NCBI GenBank assembly: GCA_009801015.1
Contig: VHZZ01000012.1
Span: 505,803-537,836 of the forward strand
Length of the DNA stretch: 32,034 nt
DNA from: Silene noctiflora
Taxonomy: Eukaryota > Streptophyta > Magnoliopsida > Caryophyllales > Caryophyllaceae
Direction: 5' to 3'
The notes below the pieces were generated by a model. That model was not told the origin of the DNA, searched no databases, and saw only the letters and a program-made list of their open reading frames with translations. Positions 1-13,181 of the stretch are shown piece after piece; position 1 is the stretch's first letter; each line of letters starts with the position of its first letter. The position numbers and the translations under genes are program-made.

Positions 1-504
1 ATATGTTTTACGTTTTTAAAAATTATTTTTTTAATTAAAAAAATAGATTAAAAAAGACGTTAGAAATTATTTCTTGACCCGTATTCTGACTCTAATTGTT
101 GGAGTAGGTGGTTGCTCCAAACTTAAGGTAGAACACTTGTCCCACATTGGTAGAATAGTGGGGGTGTCACTACCTTATATATGGAAGTGAGTTCTAGATA
201 ATAGTGGAGAGACTCTAGTCTCCCCGCGCGCGCCGCCGCTGTCCGTTCGGCTCGGCTCGTGACACTTGACACGTGCGCGGTGTGGCTATGTTCATTGTTG
301 GTCAGATAAGTTATATTTCCTACACTAATCCAACCCGTATTCTGACCCACCCGCCCGACCCGTTTGACAGGTCTAGATACAACAATACAAGTAAGGCAAA
401 GCACACTAGTACACTAGTACAGTGTGCTAGCTTCCACTTGGAGCAGATTATTGAAGAAGAGATCTCAAACCAAAAGCTCAAGTCTTTTGGTAATTTTAAT
501 TTTA
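1..504. other. AT-rich upstream region, no gene seen
   Basis: No convincing coding exon is visible. The stretch has a GC-rich patch near 222-245 (alternating CG and GCC), a CACGTG G-box near 270-275 and a TATATATG near 175. It could be promoter or leader of the Ulp1-like gene to the right, or old repeat sequence: the phrase cccgtattctgac occurs twice, near 79 and 341. The open frames here look like chance. Confidence 0.4.
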
Positions 505-550
505 ATGGGAGGAATAAAAAACCCAACTTCTGATCTCAACCTTACACTTT
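505..550 (+). other. Candidate first coding exon of the Ulp1-like gene (tentative)
   Basis: An ATG at 505 opens 15 codons plus one base and meets a GT at 551. The phase fits the two-base overhang at the start of the first certain exon (1907), giving a Tyr at the junction. The encoded start is MGGIKNPTSDLNLTL. The pyrimidine-rich sequence after it and the 1.36 kb intron it implies are ordinary for plants, but the donor (GTGGTA) is weak and the peptide is not recognisable. Other first exons, inside or left of the window, remain possible. Confidence 0.22.
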
Positions 551-846
551 GTGGTACTTCCTCTCTTTTATTTTTGTCTTCTCCTTCTCCCTTTCTGTTT
601 TCCCTAGATTCACCTTGTTTTCTTCATTTGTTACTGTGCAATTCCACATTTTTCTAGTAAAAAAATACATTTAATAGTGTTTTTTACCTGAATTATTTAG
701 TGGGTTCCCTTAATTTTAGTGCCACTTTGTTAAAAATTGCTACTTTATTTTTTCAATGAGCTCGTTATACATTTACATGGTAGAATACTGAAGATTTCTC
801 CAATTCATGAATATAGTTAGTATTTTTGGGGTAAAGGTGGTAGGGT

Positions 847-1013
847 CAGTGGCGGAACCAGGAGTTGAACTTAGCCAGTTAGCTGTAGCGAAAATTTTCA
901 GTGGGGGCAAAAGGGTAACTTGAAAAAACCCGAAATTTTAACTAAAAACTTTGAAATTTCCGACCTTGAGCTGACGGAGTTCCCCTGCTAACCCTCCTCT
1001 AGCTCCACCACTG
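847..1013. mobile_element. hAT-type MITE
   Basis: A 167-bp element begins CAGTGGCGGAACCAGG and ends with the near inverted copy CTAGCTCCACCACTG. Flanking octamers ggtagggt (839-846) and agtaaggt (1014-1021) agree at 6 of 8 positions, as expected for an aged 8-bp hAT target duplication. There is no coding capacity. A single matching end (TGGTTCCGCCACTG, 5890-5903) occurs in the first intron of the UBC32-like gene. Confidence 0.65.
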
Positions 1014-1322
1014 AGTAAGGTGTTGTTGCTTGTTTTTTGTCAATATTTTCATCATAATTGCTGTTTTTATTAGCTGTAATTTCTATATTTTGTTGGGATA
1101 ATATGGCATGCGTAGTTTAAATGTGGGATCTTATGGGGGATTTAATTGTTCTTCTATATATAGGTCCAGAAGTGAGTTGTTACTATAGTTAAATAAAATT
1201 CACGGTCTAAATTTGAGGCGGGGATTGAAGAGTTCTGAAGAAATTCGAGCATTCTATTTCATCGCTGGGCGACATACAGATAATAGGTAATGGAAAGTGA
1301 GGGAGGAAATGTGAGAGGATCC

Positions 1323-1565
1323 TGATAGATGAACCATCTCAACCAAAACCTTAAGGTGATGGTTGAGGCCCAACTATTATAAATATTTCTATTACGCTCC
1401 CTCATTCAAATGCCCATTGGGCTTGAAGAGTGGTTAGTGCACAGGCTCCCCCGTACCATGTGCTGAGGTTCCACTTCGTGGGTTTTTGAGGAGTTTTGAG
1501 GTTGCCAGGATTCGAACCCGTGACCTTCGGTCACACTGGCTATGGTTGAGATGGTTCATCTATCA
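1323..1565. repeat. 243-bp element with perfect 23-bp inverted ends and a B-box-like core
   Basis: Positions 1323-1345 and 1543-1565 are exact reverse complements, starting TGATAGATGAACC. On the minus strand the interior has GGGTTCGAATCC, which resembles an RNA polymerase III B box or tRNA T-loop, but no tRNA fold is present. A 14-bp stretch (aaatatttctatta) recurs at about 1381 and just outside the right end at about 1567, so the right border may itself be duplicated. It is probably a non-autonomous repeat (MITE or retroelement derivative); its class is not settled. Confidence 0.5.
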
Positions 1566-1906
1566 TAAATATTTCTATTAGATCTTGACTCGTTTCTTAC
1601 TGCAATTTGTATTCTTACACTTAATCTCATCTAGTGATATACTTAGATTTCTGATAAAAGGTTTTCCTTTTCTTCTATTCACACTTTTTGTTACGCGAAC
1701 CTTGCTGTTGCTTTTTTATCTCCTTTTTTTCACTGCTTCAACTCTCATTTATGGTTCAACATTACGATTCAAGATAATATATGGATAATGCTTTGTTGTT
1801 CTAGTGAAATCAACCCCCCTGTAAAATTTGATCTCAGTATGCTTTAATACAGTCTCTTTAAAAAGTAAACTAAAATTGAATGAACTGTTGTCTTGTTTTT
1901 TTCCAG

Positions 1907-4239
1907 ATCTTTTTGGAGACCGTATATCTAAGCATCGTACTTGCTGGCTACATATTGTTGCAAACCATTACCATGGGAAAAATTATATAACTTGGAAAGA
2001 AGTTGAAAAGATAAAGAAAAAATATCGACGCACTGCTCCTTGTTTTAATCTAGCTCATCCCCGTAGTGGACGTCGACCCCTGCGAGAGCGTTCTGGTGAA
2101 AGTTCGAGTTGGATGGACAACCCTGCTATAATTACTCGTATGGAGGGAAATAAATTGGATACTGATACATTTGAATGCTACATAGAGTGAGTTACTAGTC
2201 TTTTAAATCCTACAACTCGGCTTTTTGCTTCAATTCTTTTGTTGCCCTTTGTGGGTTGTCTGATCTGTTTCTAAAAACTTCAGGAACATTTGGAAAAACT
2301 TCTCTGAAGATAAGAGAATGTCATTTGCTTACCTTGATAGCTTGTGGTTCTCGTTGTACCGAGAGTCGTTCACTCGGCCGAAAGTCCTAACTTGGATCAA
2401 ACAAAAGAGCATCTTCTCCAAGAAGTACGTGTTTGTTCCTATAGTCTGCTGGTAGGTACTATCGGTTTCTCTATTTTAGAATTTCTGCTTTATTACTCTT
2501 CTCTTAATCAATAGTTTATGTATTCCTTTTGGCCTGTCCTGGCCAAAATTTTAGTTTCCTTTTTTCACGTGGCTTTGTTAGGTGCAGAATGAGTGTGATA
2601 ATACTTAGCTCACTTCCACGCGCTTAGATAAAAACCAATTCAAAAGCAAATGTAAGCTATTTGGTAGGACATTGGGAGTATATCGCAGCGATCGATTATT
2701 CTTAGAACTTGCGATCTGATTTATTGAGATTATTCGATTAGGGGTCACTGGAGCCTTCTGATACTAGTCAATCTTGGTGGGGATCCAGACTCAGAAAGTA
2801 GAAGACCATGCATGTTGCTTCTTGATTCACTTGAGAATGCAGAACCCAAGCGACTTGAGCCAGAGATAAGAAAGTATGATCCTCGACATTTGTTTCAAAT
2901 TTTGATGCATTTAACTCATAAGTTTGGTTTCTGTATGTTTCCTGTTAAATCAGAAAAAGTAGAACGATGCTGAATCGTGGTCTATATTAATTGCAATTAT
3001 TGCTTTCTGATTGCCTATTGCTTATATATCTAGTTTCTTATAGTACACTTTCCATAGACTTGCTGTGTTACCCCGACTCTTCGACACGGTGTTATGTCTG
3101 ACACGTGTCAGACTGTCAGATACGAGTGTTTTGTGCGAACTTTTCAAATTTGGTCTAGAGTGCTGTGTCGTGCTGTGTCCGACACGTGACACGGCAGCTA
3201 AGTTAAGTGTCGGAGTAACATAAGTTTATTGAAAAAATCGACTGTGAGATGGATTTACTTGAAAGACCAATCTGATCTCAATAAAAACCTTAATATTAAT
3301 AGGGATATACTGTAATTTTATGATTTGAAGCCTTGGTGTAAAAATCAGACATCGTGATCTCATTTTTCTACCATGTTTTCTGCAGGTTTGTCGTGGACAT
3401 TTATAAAGCTGAGGGCAGGACAGAGGACAAGAAAGTAATCTCACAAATTCCTCTCATCGTCCCTAAGGTGATATTTTCTATCACTATTGAACATTCCACC
3501 AAAGCGTTAATCACCCCCGCCAGCTAATAACATAAACAGTCGAACGAAAGTGTTGTCGTGTTATACCTTTTTGGAGAAGTCGTTTCACATCTAGCTGGAT
3601 ATTCGAGCAATATTGCTTTTTTTTTGGCCCGATTTAGCACAAGTCTGGATCGGAGGAATCTTGCTAACAGATATAAGGCATGTTGAAAATGATCATTGCG
3701 CTCAAGTCTTGGATGTTACTACTACTATTTTCGTTCCCTTAGTGATGTTACCCATGTCATTCACCAGCTAAGGACAAAAAGAAGTTGCGCTAATTAAGGT
3801 CTCCCGCTTTTGTGGCTGCAGGTTCCCCAACAGAGGGATGATGAAGAATGTGGGTTTTATGTTCTCTACTTCATCAACTTATTCATGCAGGCCGCTCCTG
3901 AAAATTTCAGTCTTTCTGATGGTTACCCTTACTTTGTGCGTACTTCCTTTCCGCATCTTCTACCTTTTACCATTTTCTGCTAATATTTTTCCTTCTGTAA
4001 ATGGATCCATATAGACAATTTATTATACCAGTTCCGAACCCATGTCATAAATACCACCCCTACTGACATTTCTCCACCAACTGCAGATGTCGCAAGGTTG
4101 GTTTAAACCCGAGGACTTGGATTCTTTCCGAGGCAAGCTTGAGAAAGAAATACCTAGAAAAAAGGTAGAGATTAGAGCTACCCGCATGTCCCGTCGTAAG
4201 CCGGGAAGAAAGGTCGGAGTTATATCTGTAGATGACTGA
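1907..4239 (+). CDS. Ulp1/C48-type cysteine protease, probable SUMO-specific protease (5' end missing)
   Basis: Six exons join in one frame: 1907-2186, 2284-2451, 2742-2873, 3386-3467, 3822-3935 and 4087-4239 (TGA), giving 308 residues after an unresolved N-terminus. All junctions are GT-AG. Numbering from the first visible residue, the C48 peptidase features are His152 in WGHWSLLIL, Asp178 in LLLDSL, the Gln pair 224-225 in VPQQ, and the nucleophile Cys231 in EECGFYVLYF. Known members of this family mature SUMO or remove it from nuclear proteins. The C-terminus is a Lys/Arg-rich tail. The first exon starts with two bases of a split codon, so at least one more coding exon lies upstream (see 505-550). 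The intron at 2874-3385 holds a small TIR element. The active-site layout makes the family call secure; substrate choice (SUMO or another modifier) is inference. Confidence 0.88.
3064..3222. mobile_element. Small TIR element, family copy A (intron of the Ulp1-like gene)
   Basis: The ends TGTGTTACCCCGAC and GTCGGAGTAACATA are imperfect inverted copies. The interior is rich in variants of GTGTCCGACACGTG. It matches two further copies at 9485-9628 and 10026-10168 in terminal sequence and approximate length. It has no coding capacity and is classed as a MITE-like element of unassigned superfamily. Confidence 0.55.
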
Positions 4240-5062
4240 GTTCCGAGCAAAAGCCTAACCACCACCGGATCCAGCTGACTTCAAAAAACTCAAATTCTTT
4301 GTACATATCATTATCAGGTGCAATAGACTAAAGTATTTAGGTCAAATGTGTAAGGAAGTAACTAATGCCAAAATTTGGAGACACTGTACAAGCTCTTCAA
4401 CTTCTCAATGTGTATAATTTGCTCATACTGCTAGTTTGAGGTCTCATGCACGTACTTCTATAAGCCCGCTGCAAAGGACTGAACAGTGAACAACAATGTT
4501 TTCCAACTACCGTCCACACTTGTACGACCATACTTGGTACCATTTGATGACGCAGTTCCATTTTTCGATTGACTATTTGCTAATAAATTGGAAAGTACAT
4601 ACTCCTTTATAGTCGAGCCATTTCCTCCCTCTTTCCTTTTTCACGGTAGCCAGATTTTCTTTTTTCTTTCCTTTTTTTTGAAAAGTTGTGTAGTCCAAAT
4701 TTATTTGCACGTGGCGTGTAGAGTGTTTTGTGTAATCCAAAATCATTTTCTGGGGGAAGTAATGAGCGACTAGGAAAGAGTACAAACTAAGTAGGCTTTG
4801 GAACTAGATCCGACAACGCTGATTCGACCCGAGACACGAAACTTGACATAATAGACTCGACTCGAAGTGACCAATATAATCTGGTAGACCAAAAATAACT
4901 TATTTAGGGAAAAACCTTGGCCCGAAATTACTAAAACAGCCCAATCTAGAATGATCCAATATGAAGTAATCCCGGCCCAAACTAATCTGATAATTATTGA
5001 CTCGAAAGTGACCCGACGCCAATGAGTCGGAACGGGGCTGGCAAGGCCACAAATAGTTGAAC
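4240..5062. other. Intergenic region between the Ulp1-like and UBC32-like genes
   Basis: The left part is the presumed 3' UTR and flank of the Ulp1-like gene. Positions 4790-5045 contain many degenerate phrases around gacccga and gactcga, typical of decayed plant repeats. The open frames on either strand lack recognisable protein similarity and look like chance. Confidence 0.4.
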
Positions 5063-5120
5063 CACGTGTATCCAATCAGATAATAACACGTCATCAAATA
5101 ATACGATAAATGACGCGTCA
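5063..5120 (+). promoter_or_regulatory. G-box/CCAAT/bZIP-site cluster upstream of the UBC32-like gene
   Basis: Within 58 bp lie CACGTG (5063-5068, core of CCACGTGT, ABRE/G-box), CCAAT (5072-5076), CACGTC (5087-5092) and the palindrome TGACGCGTCA (5111-5120), about 110-170 bp before the ATG. CCAAT next to CACG resembles the plant ER-stress response arrangement bound by bZIP factors with NF-Y, although the spacing here (ATTGG-N3-CACG on the reverse strand) is not the exact published element. Arabidopsis UBC32 is known to respond to ER stress and ABA. The regulatory role here is inferred. Confidence 0.45.
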
Positions 5121-5231
5121 ACCAAACCACCATAAAATCCCGTCACTTTCCTAATTCCTCACCATTTCTTCCTTTTCGAAAATATCTATTTCTGCACCAC
5201 CGTAGCTTCGCCGGAAAACTCGTCGGAAAAC

Positions 5232-7969
5232 ATGGCGACCGTCGATAAATACAACCTAAAGAATCCGGCGGTGAAGCGCATCCTTCAAGAAGTTAAGGAA
5301 ATGCAATCTCATCCTTCCGATGATTTCATCAGCCTTCCTCTCGAGGTTCCTTAATTATTCTCTTCTTTTACTTTTTTTTTTTTTAAAATATATATTGTGT
5401 AATTGAAATCGATTGAATGTCGGAAAGTAATGTTTGATTGTGATTTGTGTTTGATTGTTGACTTTATTCATAGATTCGATTAGGTTATTGTTTTTTTTGT
5501 GAATTTTGTTGATTTACATTGGATTTTGTTGATTGAAGCTATTTGATCGTGTTGTTGATGTTTTGAGCTTTAATTATTTTGATTTTTACTGCATTATCTA
5601 GGTTTTCAGCTAATTTTGATTAGGAAATGAGGATCTGGTTGTTTCCTGACTAAGAGCTAATAATTTTTGGATCGTAACTGGGAATAGCGAAATTTGGAGG
5701 TGGTTTTCGATTCTGAAATGGCGGTATACTGATTTGGATGTACGGATTAATTGAAATTTTACATTAGGGGATTCGAGAAGGGGTGAATTACCAATGTAAT
5801 GGAGTAAAGCAGAAAAAAATCGAGTGTTCATCTAAAAGCTTTTATATTTTCACTGTTCAGCAGGGCGACTGCCTCTGCTATCCCCCGTCTGGTTCCGCCA
5901 CTGAATTGTAACTCGCCTGGAATATTGTTTGATCATCTAAATGGGGATATGTACATAGTAATATGAGATAGAATTTGCTGTCGTAATTACAGGCAGTAAC
6001 TTTGTGAGCTCGTGTCTTTGATGTATATTATTTTATGCAAGTTCGACTGGAAACATGTGTGTGGGGAGTTCTCGAAGTGCTGTTGGTGTTGTCAATTCGT
6101 AGTTTGGGACTTGGGAGTTATCTCAAAAATGTGTTTGGTTGTTGATTGAGTTTGACGGTGTTTTGCAGGAGAACATTTTTGAGTGGCAGTTTGCAATTAG
6201 GGGCCCTGGTGACACTGAATTCGAGGGTGGTATTTTCCATGGGAGAATTCAGCTTCCTGTTGAATATCCATTGAAGCCGCCATCTTTTATGTTGTTGACG
6301 GTAATCACTTTTACCTATATGCATTTTGCTGGTTATCTGGTTTATTTGCAGCATATTTTTATTTCGTGATTCACCTCCTTGTGAATGGGTATTGACTTAA
6401 ATCTTCCTTCTTTTCAGCCGAATGGTCGTTTTGAAACCCAGACAAAAATTTGCCTCAGCATATCAAACCATCATCCAGAGCATTGGCAACCATCATGGAG
6501 TGGTGAGTTGTTGCTTATTTTTCACTTGTTTATGTTAACTCGATCATGAAATTATAGTTTTATAGATTATGTCTCCATGCCATATTAGGTTATAGACTCA
6601 CCGAGTCCAGAGCAGCCTTGCTTTGTTTCATGGACTTACTCATTAAACTTTAATTAAGATTACTATTGTCAAGGATACTTTGTTTATCAAAGCATCACAG
6701 AGTTCGGGGGCATTATATATCTGTGCAAAGTCCATCAAAATCCACTAAGACAGTTTTCTCTGGTAATTTAGACAACTATAAAGCCTTGCCCGAATGGAGA
6801 TTGGCTAAGATTCACTGAATGTAAAGAACAGAAGGAATAGGAAAGGGTAGATGGATGTGGGGATCAGGAACAACAGAGTAAAAGAAGGCAAAACAGACCG
6901 ATACACAATAAAAAATGAGTTCTCAGCATAAGAGAAACTGAGAAAGCCAGTAAGCACATTGTGCAATACTGCTCGTATTACAGAGGTATAACTTTAAAAG
7001 AGATCTAGGAGACATGAAGTGAATTGTTAGGTGATATTTAGCGATCAGATGAGTTTAAAATTAAATTTATAAGCTTTCACAAATATATCAATTTAAAGTG
7101 TTTTTGCTTGCACCACAATCTAATAGTTAAGTGATTGTAACAGTTCGTACTGCATTGGTGGCACTGATTGCTTTCATGCCGACACCTCCTAATGGGGCTT
7201 TAGGATCTCTGGACTACAAGAAGGAAGAGAGACGGAGGCTAGCTATCTTATCTCGTGAAGCTCCCCCAAAATTTGGAACCCCTGAGCGTCAAAAGGTTAT
7301 CGATGAGGTCTGTACTCAGTATGATCTCTCTACTTCACACTTTGGTCGTTTGCTTGTGTCCAGAACGGATGCATGTTATAGCATTTGGGGTCCCAGGGAC
7401 TATAGAAAGCCAATTTTTTATGCATTTCACCCATTTTATGTTCAATTAAAAATAAGACACAGTGTGTAGAATAATATGGATTATAAATAAAATACTTTCT
7501 GGTCCTGCTCATTGTTGTGTCGGTATACATAGAATAGTATTGATGCCTTTCACTTTTGCAGATACATGCATATATGCTTAGTAAGGCACCTCCACTCTCT
7601 TCAACCCCAATGGAGTCTCCTGAAGAGCAACCCAATGAAGAGGCGGCTAGTTCTGTGGAACCTGCAAATGCTGAAAATTCGGAAACTGTTGAATCTGCTA
7701 CCGTAGGAGGTGATGACAGGGTTATTGAGGAAGCTCGAGTAGCTGCTGAGGATGCTGGTCCCATGGTTCATCAGGAAGTTAGACAGGTTAGAGCTGAAAT
7801 GCCAACACAGCTGCTTCAACATAATCGTTCAACAAGGGTGCAAAGGTCTGCTGATGATCGATTTCTCACTCTAGCAGCCGTGGGATTGACTATTGCTATT
7901 GCCTTTCTCGTGTTGAAGAAGCTAGTCAAATCCTATGGTTATGGTGCTATTTTTATGAGCGAATCATAG
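5232..7969 (+). CDS. UBC32: ER tail-anchored ubiquitin-conjugating enzyme E2, UBC32/UBE2J class
   Basis: Five exons (5232-5345, 6169-6300, 6418-6502, 7144-7307, 7562-7969) encode 300 residues from MATVDKYNLKNPAVKR to a TAG stop. The UBC fold covers about residues 8-165. The catalytic Cys is residue 94 in TKICLSISNHHPEHWQPSW, the Ubc6/UBE2J-type active-site neighbourhood that lacks the usual HPN tripeptide. A variable Glu/Ala/Ser-rich linker follows, then one hydrophobic segment at about 266-283 (AVGLTIAIAFLVLKK) near the C-terminus, as expected of a tail anchor with the E2 domain facing the cytosol. Family members charge ubiquitin for ER-associated degradation with HRD1 or DOA10 ligases, and Arabidopsis UBC32 acts in ER-stress and salt tolerance. 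Length and sequence agree closely with UBC32; paralogues UBC33 and UBC34 are shorter, as I recall. The symbol is by homology. Confidence 0.95.
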
Positions 7970-9020
7970 AGTGAAGTGACAAAGTGAAGATACGATAACA
8001 TTTAATATTTTTCGCGTGCAAAGAAGACAGGAAGGCTGGATTCTTACATTTGTGGGATATTCGGTTTAGTATATGTTGTAATATATCGTGTAGATGTTAA
8101 TGAAGCTATTAGAATTATGAATGATAGTGTCTTTAAAGACGTCGATGAGGTTGCTTGCTTGCTATATTGGTCTAGTGAAATCTCGATCTTTAGCTCTAAA
8201 ATCTTTAACCTTGTACACGATAAGAGCGTCTCAATTTACCACTTTTCGATAAAGACGATTGAAGGAGACAGAGGGGGCTTAACAGCAAATCATGGTGAGA
8301 TCTATTTTGCGGATAAAATGCTTAGTGGTACAATTTGCCCAAGATTATGCAAATTTGAGGCCGTGACACTGAAAAAATTCCCAAAATTTACAAACTAACA
8401 CACCAAAATTAACGATTGCGTGTCGTGTAGGGGTGTTAACGAGCTGAGCCGTGTCCGAGCTTGACCTTGCTCATCTTTTGCTCAAGAACCAAAACTCGAG
8501 CTCAAGCCGATCTTTAGCTTACCCGAGCTTAAAAAAACGAGCTCCTTATCAAGCTTGCGAGCTTTAATGCGAGATCGAGCTCAAATCGAGCCTATATATA
8601 ATTGTTAATTTTTTGATTTTTATCCTTATGATATTTTCAACAAGAAGGCTCAAACGTTATATGTAAAAATATTTGGTAGATCAGTAAGACATTTGATACG
8701 TGTGATACAAAAATATAATCATGATAGAATATTTTAATAACTATGAACAATATCTTATCTAATTACACAAGTTCGAGCCACTCGCAAGCTTTTCGAGTCG
8801 AGTCAACGTTTGCTCGGTTTGACTCGCTAAGCTCTCGAGCCAAGCTTTAACCGAGCCGATCTCGAGTTACTCGCGAGTTGTTTCGTCTCATTAACACCCC
8901 TGGTATCAAGTCATTTTCAAAATAATGTAATCATTTTTCATTTCGAAAATCGAAACAATACCTCCGTCTTAACCACCCCGAAACAAGCGGGCAAAGTACA
9001 ATTGAATGTCTAGAATGTTA
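7970..9020. other. Intergenic region between the UBC32-like and NAC-alpha genes
   Basis: The first 150 bp or so are likely 3' UTR of the UBC32-like gene. A 93-codon open frame at 8117-8398 has no recognisable family, and I treat it as chance. The hAT-like element at 8428-8902 fills much of the rest. Confidence 0.4.
8428..8902. mobile_element. hAT-type non-autonomous element
   Basis: The left end TAGGGGTGTTAACGAG and right end CATTAACACCCCTG are inverted copies. The sub-terminal regions on both sides are packed with gagctcgagc-like motifs pointing in opposite directions, a layout seen in plant hAT elements with TIR CAGGGGTGT. Flanking octamers gtgtcgtg and gtatcaag agree at 5 of 8 positions, so the target duplication is only suggestive. 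The interior is AT-rich and does not code. Confidence 0.6.
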
Positions 9021-9186
9021 GACCCAAACATATTGACAGGCCCAAATGTGTAACCCTGAAAAAACCAGGGTATAATAACACAACCAGCAGAAACGCAAAC
9101 GGCACACATTCATTATCTTCTTCATTTCACCAAAACCTCACTTCTTCACCACCATACTTATTCTTCCGATTTTCCATAAACCCTAG
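9021..9186 (+). promoter_or_regulatory. NAC-alpha promoter: site II-like motifs, TATA-like site and telo-box
   Basis: GACCCA (9021-9026) and GGCCCAAA (9039-9046) are reverse-strand TGGGTC and TGGGCC, the site II core. A short inverted repeat ACCCTG/CCAGGGT flanks an A run at about 9052-9070, followed at once by TATAAT (9071-9076). AAACCCTAG (9178-9186) is a telo-box ending ten bases before the ATG. Site II plus telo-box is a known combination in plant genes for ribosomal and translation-linked proteins, and it suits a NAC subunit. Function is inferred. Confidence 0.5.
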
Positions 9187-9195
9187 AAATTCAGG

Positions 9196-11450
<2,255 letters not shown>

Positions 11451-11818
11451 GCCCGACTTTGTTTCCCTATCTTAATTGTCACTCCTAGCCTCCTTGGGAG
11501 TTTATGTTCTATCTATTTTCGTCGATTATTTGTTATCCCAAACATCTTTGAAGTGATGTGGTTGTGCTTTTTTTAAACTGCTGCCTGTTCATTTGAAGTA
11601 TCTTTCATAATGATGATCGATTTTCCTGCTTTAAATAGGCAGTTCTTAAACATTTTTGCCAGCTTTTATGTCTGCCTTCTCAAGGATCTTTCACTTTGTT
11701 TATCGAAATTACAGTATTCATTAACTTTGTTGCATGTTTGTACAGGCCATTTTCAGATTTACCAGTACGGTTGTACCAGCGCAATCTTATTGATTGAAGC
11801 GGTAAATTATTCGACTTT
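11451..11818. other. Convergent intergenic gap (NAC-alpha / peroxidase 3' ends)
   Basis: These 368 bp separate two stop codons facing each other, so both 3' UTRs and poly(A) sites must lie here or overlap. No further gene or clear repeat is visible. Confidence 0.55.
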
Positions 11819-13080
11819 TTAAGTATTTATGACCCTGCAATTAGTACGAATCTCCCCTTCGGCACCATTGAGGACTTGAATTTGGCTCATCTTAACCATA
11901 GCTTGTACAAAGTCCTGTTGCCAAGCCAACCCATGTGTTGCATAAAATGCAACCTGTTGAGTGGTTTCCGAGCTGTCTAACAGTGCCTGATCAGAGTCAA
12001 ATAGGCCATTATGCAGGAAGAGATTGGCATAATAAGAAGAGTCCATTAGTAATGGAGTCTGGTTCATGAAAACAGTATCTTCTCCCTGTGAATTGACGGC
12101 GCATTGTTGCGTCAAGAGTTGTGCCAAATGCGGGTTTAGGTTCGGGCCCTGGCTCGTTTTTGAGCTGTAGTTGTATAGTCTGCGAGTGACTGCCGTGCAG
12201 TGGGAGCGACCAATTGTATGTGCTCCTGCATGTTTAATCGTATAATGCCTGATTAAATAATTAAACCTTGACGGACTCATCTTGTTATTCAGAGATACCT
12301 GACTTACCAAGGAGTGCAACCAGATCATCCTGTGTTAAACCCTTTTCCGCAAAGGATTGGGTCATCTGATCGAGGTTGAAACTAGGGCCAGGGATGTCGC
12401 CAGTTTCTACTGCTCTGGAAATTCTGCCGTCCCTCCTTCCTGCAGGCACATCCCAGTACAGTCCTCCTGTCTACATATACATATATCAGTCCCGTGGAAA
12501 GTATTAACGTTTCCGTGGTTTATAGAAGTTACTACTCGTACAAATTAGTAAAAAAGAAACCGAAAATCTGAGTTTAGTATGCTTACAAGAACTACGGCGT
12601 CTCTTGCAGCAAAGGCCAGAATATCGGCACAAGAGACAACCCCTGCACACTCAGCTTCAAGCCTAGCCTTCGCGTTATCAATCACTTCCAACCCGCGTAG
12701 TGTCCTTCCATTGGGTGCTCCATCCTTCTCGGCTTTATTTGTTGAGGTAGAGTCTATCAGGATTGATCCATCGCAACCCTACAAACAACCAATTAAATTT
12801 AAATTCTAAGTGCCGTGGTGTCATATCGTATCATACAACAGAAACTATGATAAACCAGAGGATGTGTTACCCTGACAAAGCAGTCGTGGAAATGCAACCT
12901 AACAAGCCCTGGTGCAATCCCTTTATCACCAACGAACGCTTTTACGACCTCATTTCTGATTATTGTTTCGGCTAAGTGACATTTGTCGCTATAGAACCCG
13001 ACTTGAAGAACTGCTTCAATGTAACGGGAGCTTAAGAAGAACACCAGTATAGTTGCTAATGTAATTAGCTGCTTCATCAT
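11819..13080 (-). CDS. Secreted class III peroxidase
   Basis: Four minus-strand exons (13080-12871, 12778-12587, 12470-12308, 12225-11819) encode 323 residues with the classic four-exon, three-intron structure of this family. Residues 1-23 form a signal peptide ([18 protein letters not shown]), with mature sequence from about [11 protein letters not shown]. Distal haem residues are Arg61 and His65 in [15 protein letters not shown]; the proximal haem ligand is His191 in [10 protein letters not shown]. All eight conserved cysteines are present (34, 67, 72, 114, 120, 198, 230, 318). Such enzymes use hydrogen peroxide to oxidise phenolics in the cell wall or vacuole, for lignification and defence. 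Two adjacent Met codons could start translation; 13080 is the first. A TATAAA lies 49 bp upstream. It resembles the peroxidase 5-like subgroup by impression only. LLGAHTIG has Leu where Ser is usual (LSGAHTIG). Confidence 0.95.
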
Positions 13081-13128
13081 GGTTGAAACAACCGTCTTCT
13101 GTTGGATATTGTGTGTTTGATCAGCAAA

Positions 13129-13134
13129 TTTATA
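13129..13134 (-). promoter_or_regulatory. TATA box of the peroxidase gene
   Basis: Read on the minus strand this is TATAAA in the context TCTATAAATTTG, 49 bp before the ATG. With the usual 25-35 bp offset to the transcription start, the 5' UTR would be only about 15-25 nt. Confidence 0.6.
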
Positions 13135-13181
13135 GAAGCAGTTTTCGACAAGCGTGCTTCGTCCATAATTCCTCTTCACAT

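Noticed and set aside
1505-1545. tRNA-like T-loop word (minus strand GGGTTCGAATCC)
   Set aside because: No acceptor stem, D arm or anticodon arm can be drawn around it; it belongs to the 1323-1565 repeat.
5890-5903. Second hAT MITE in intron 1 of the UBC32-like gene
   Set aside because: Only one end (TGGTTCCGCCACTG) is present; no matching partner end was found.
8117-8398. 93-codon plus-strand open frame after the UBC32-like gene
   Set aside because: No family resemblance, no splice context, and it sits in the likely 3' flank of the E2 gene.
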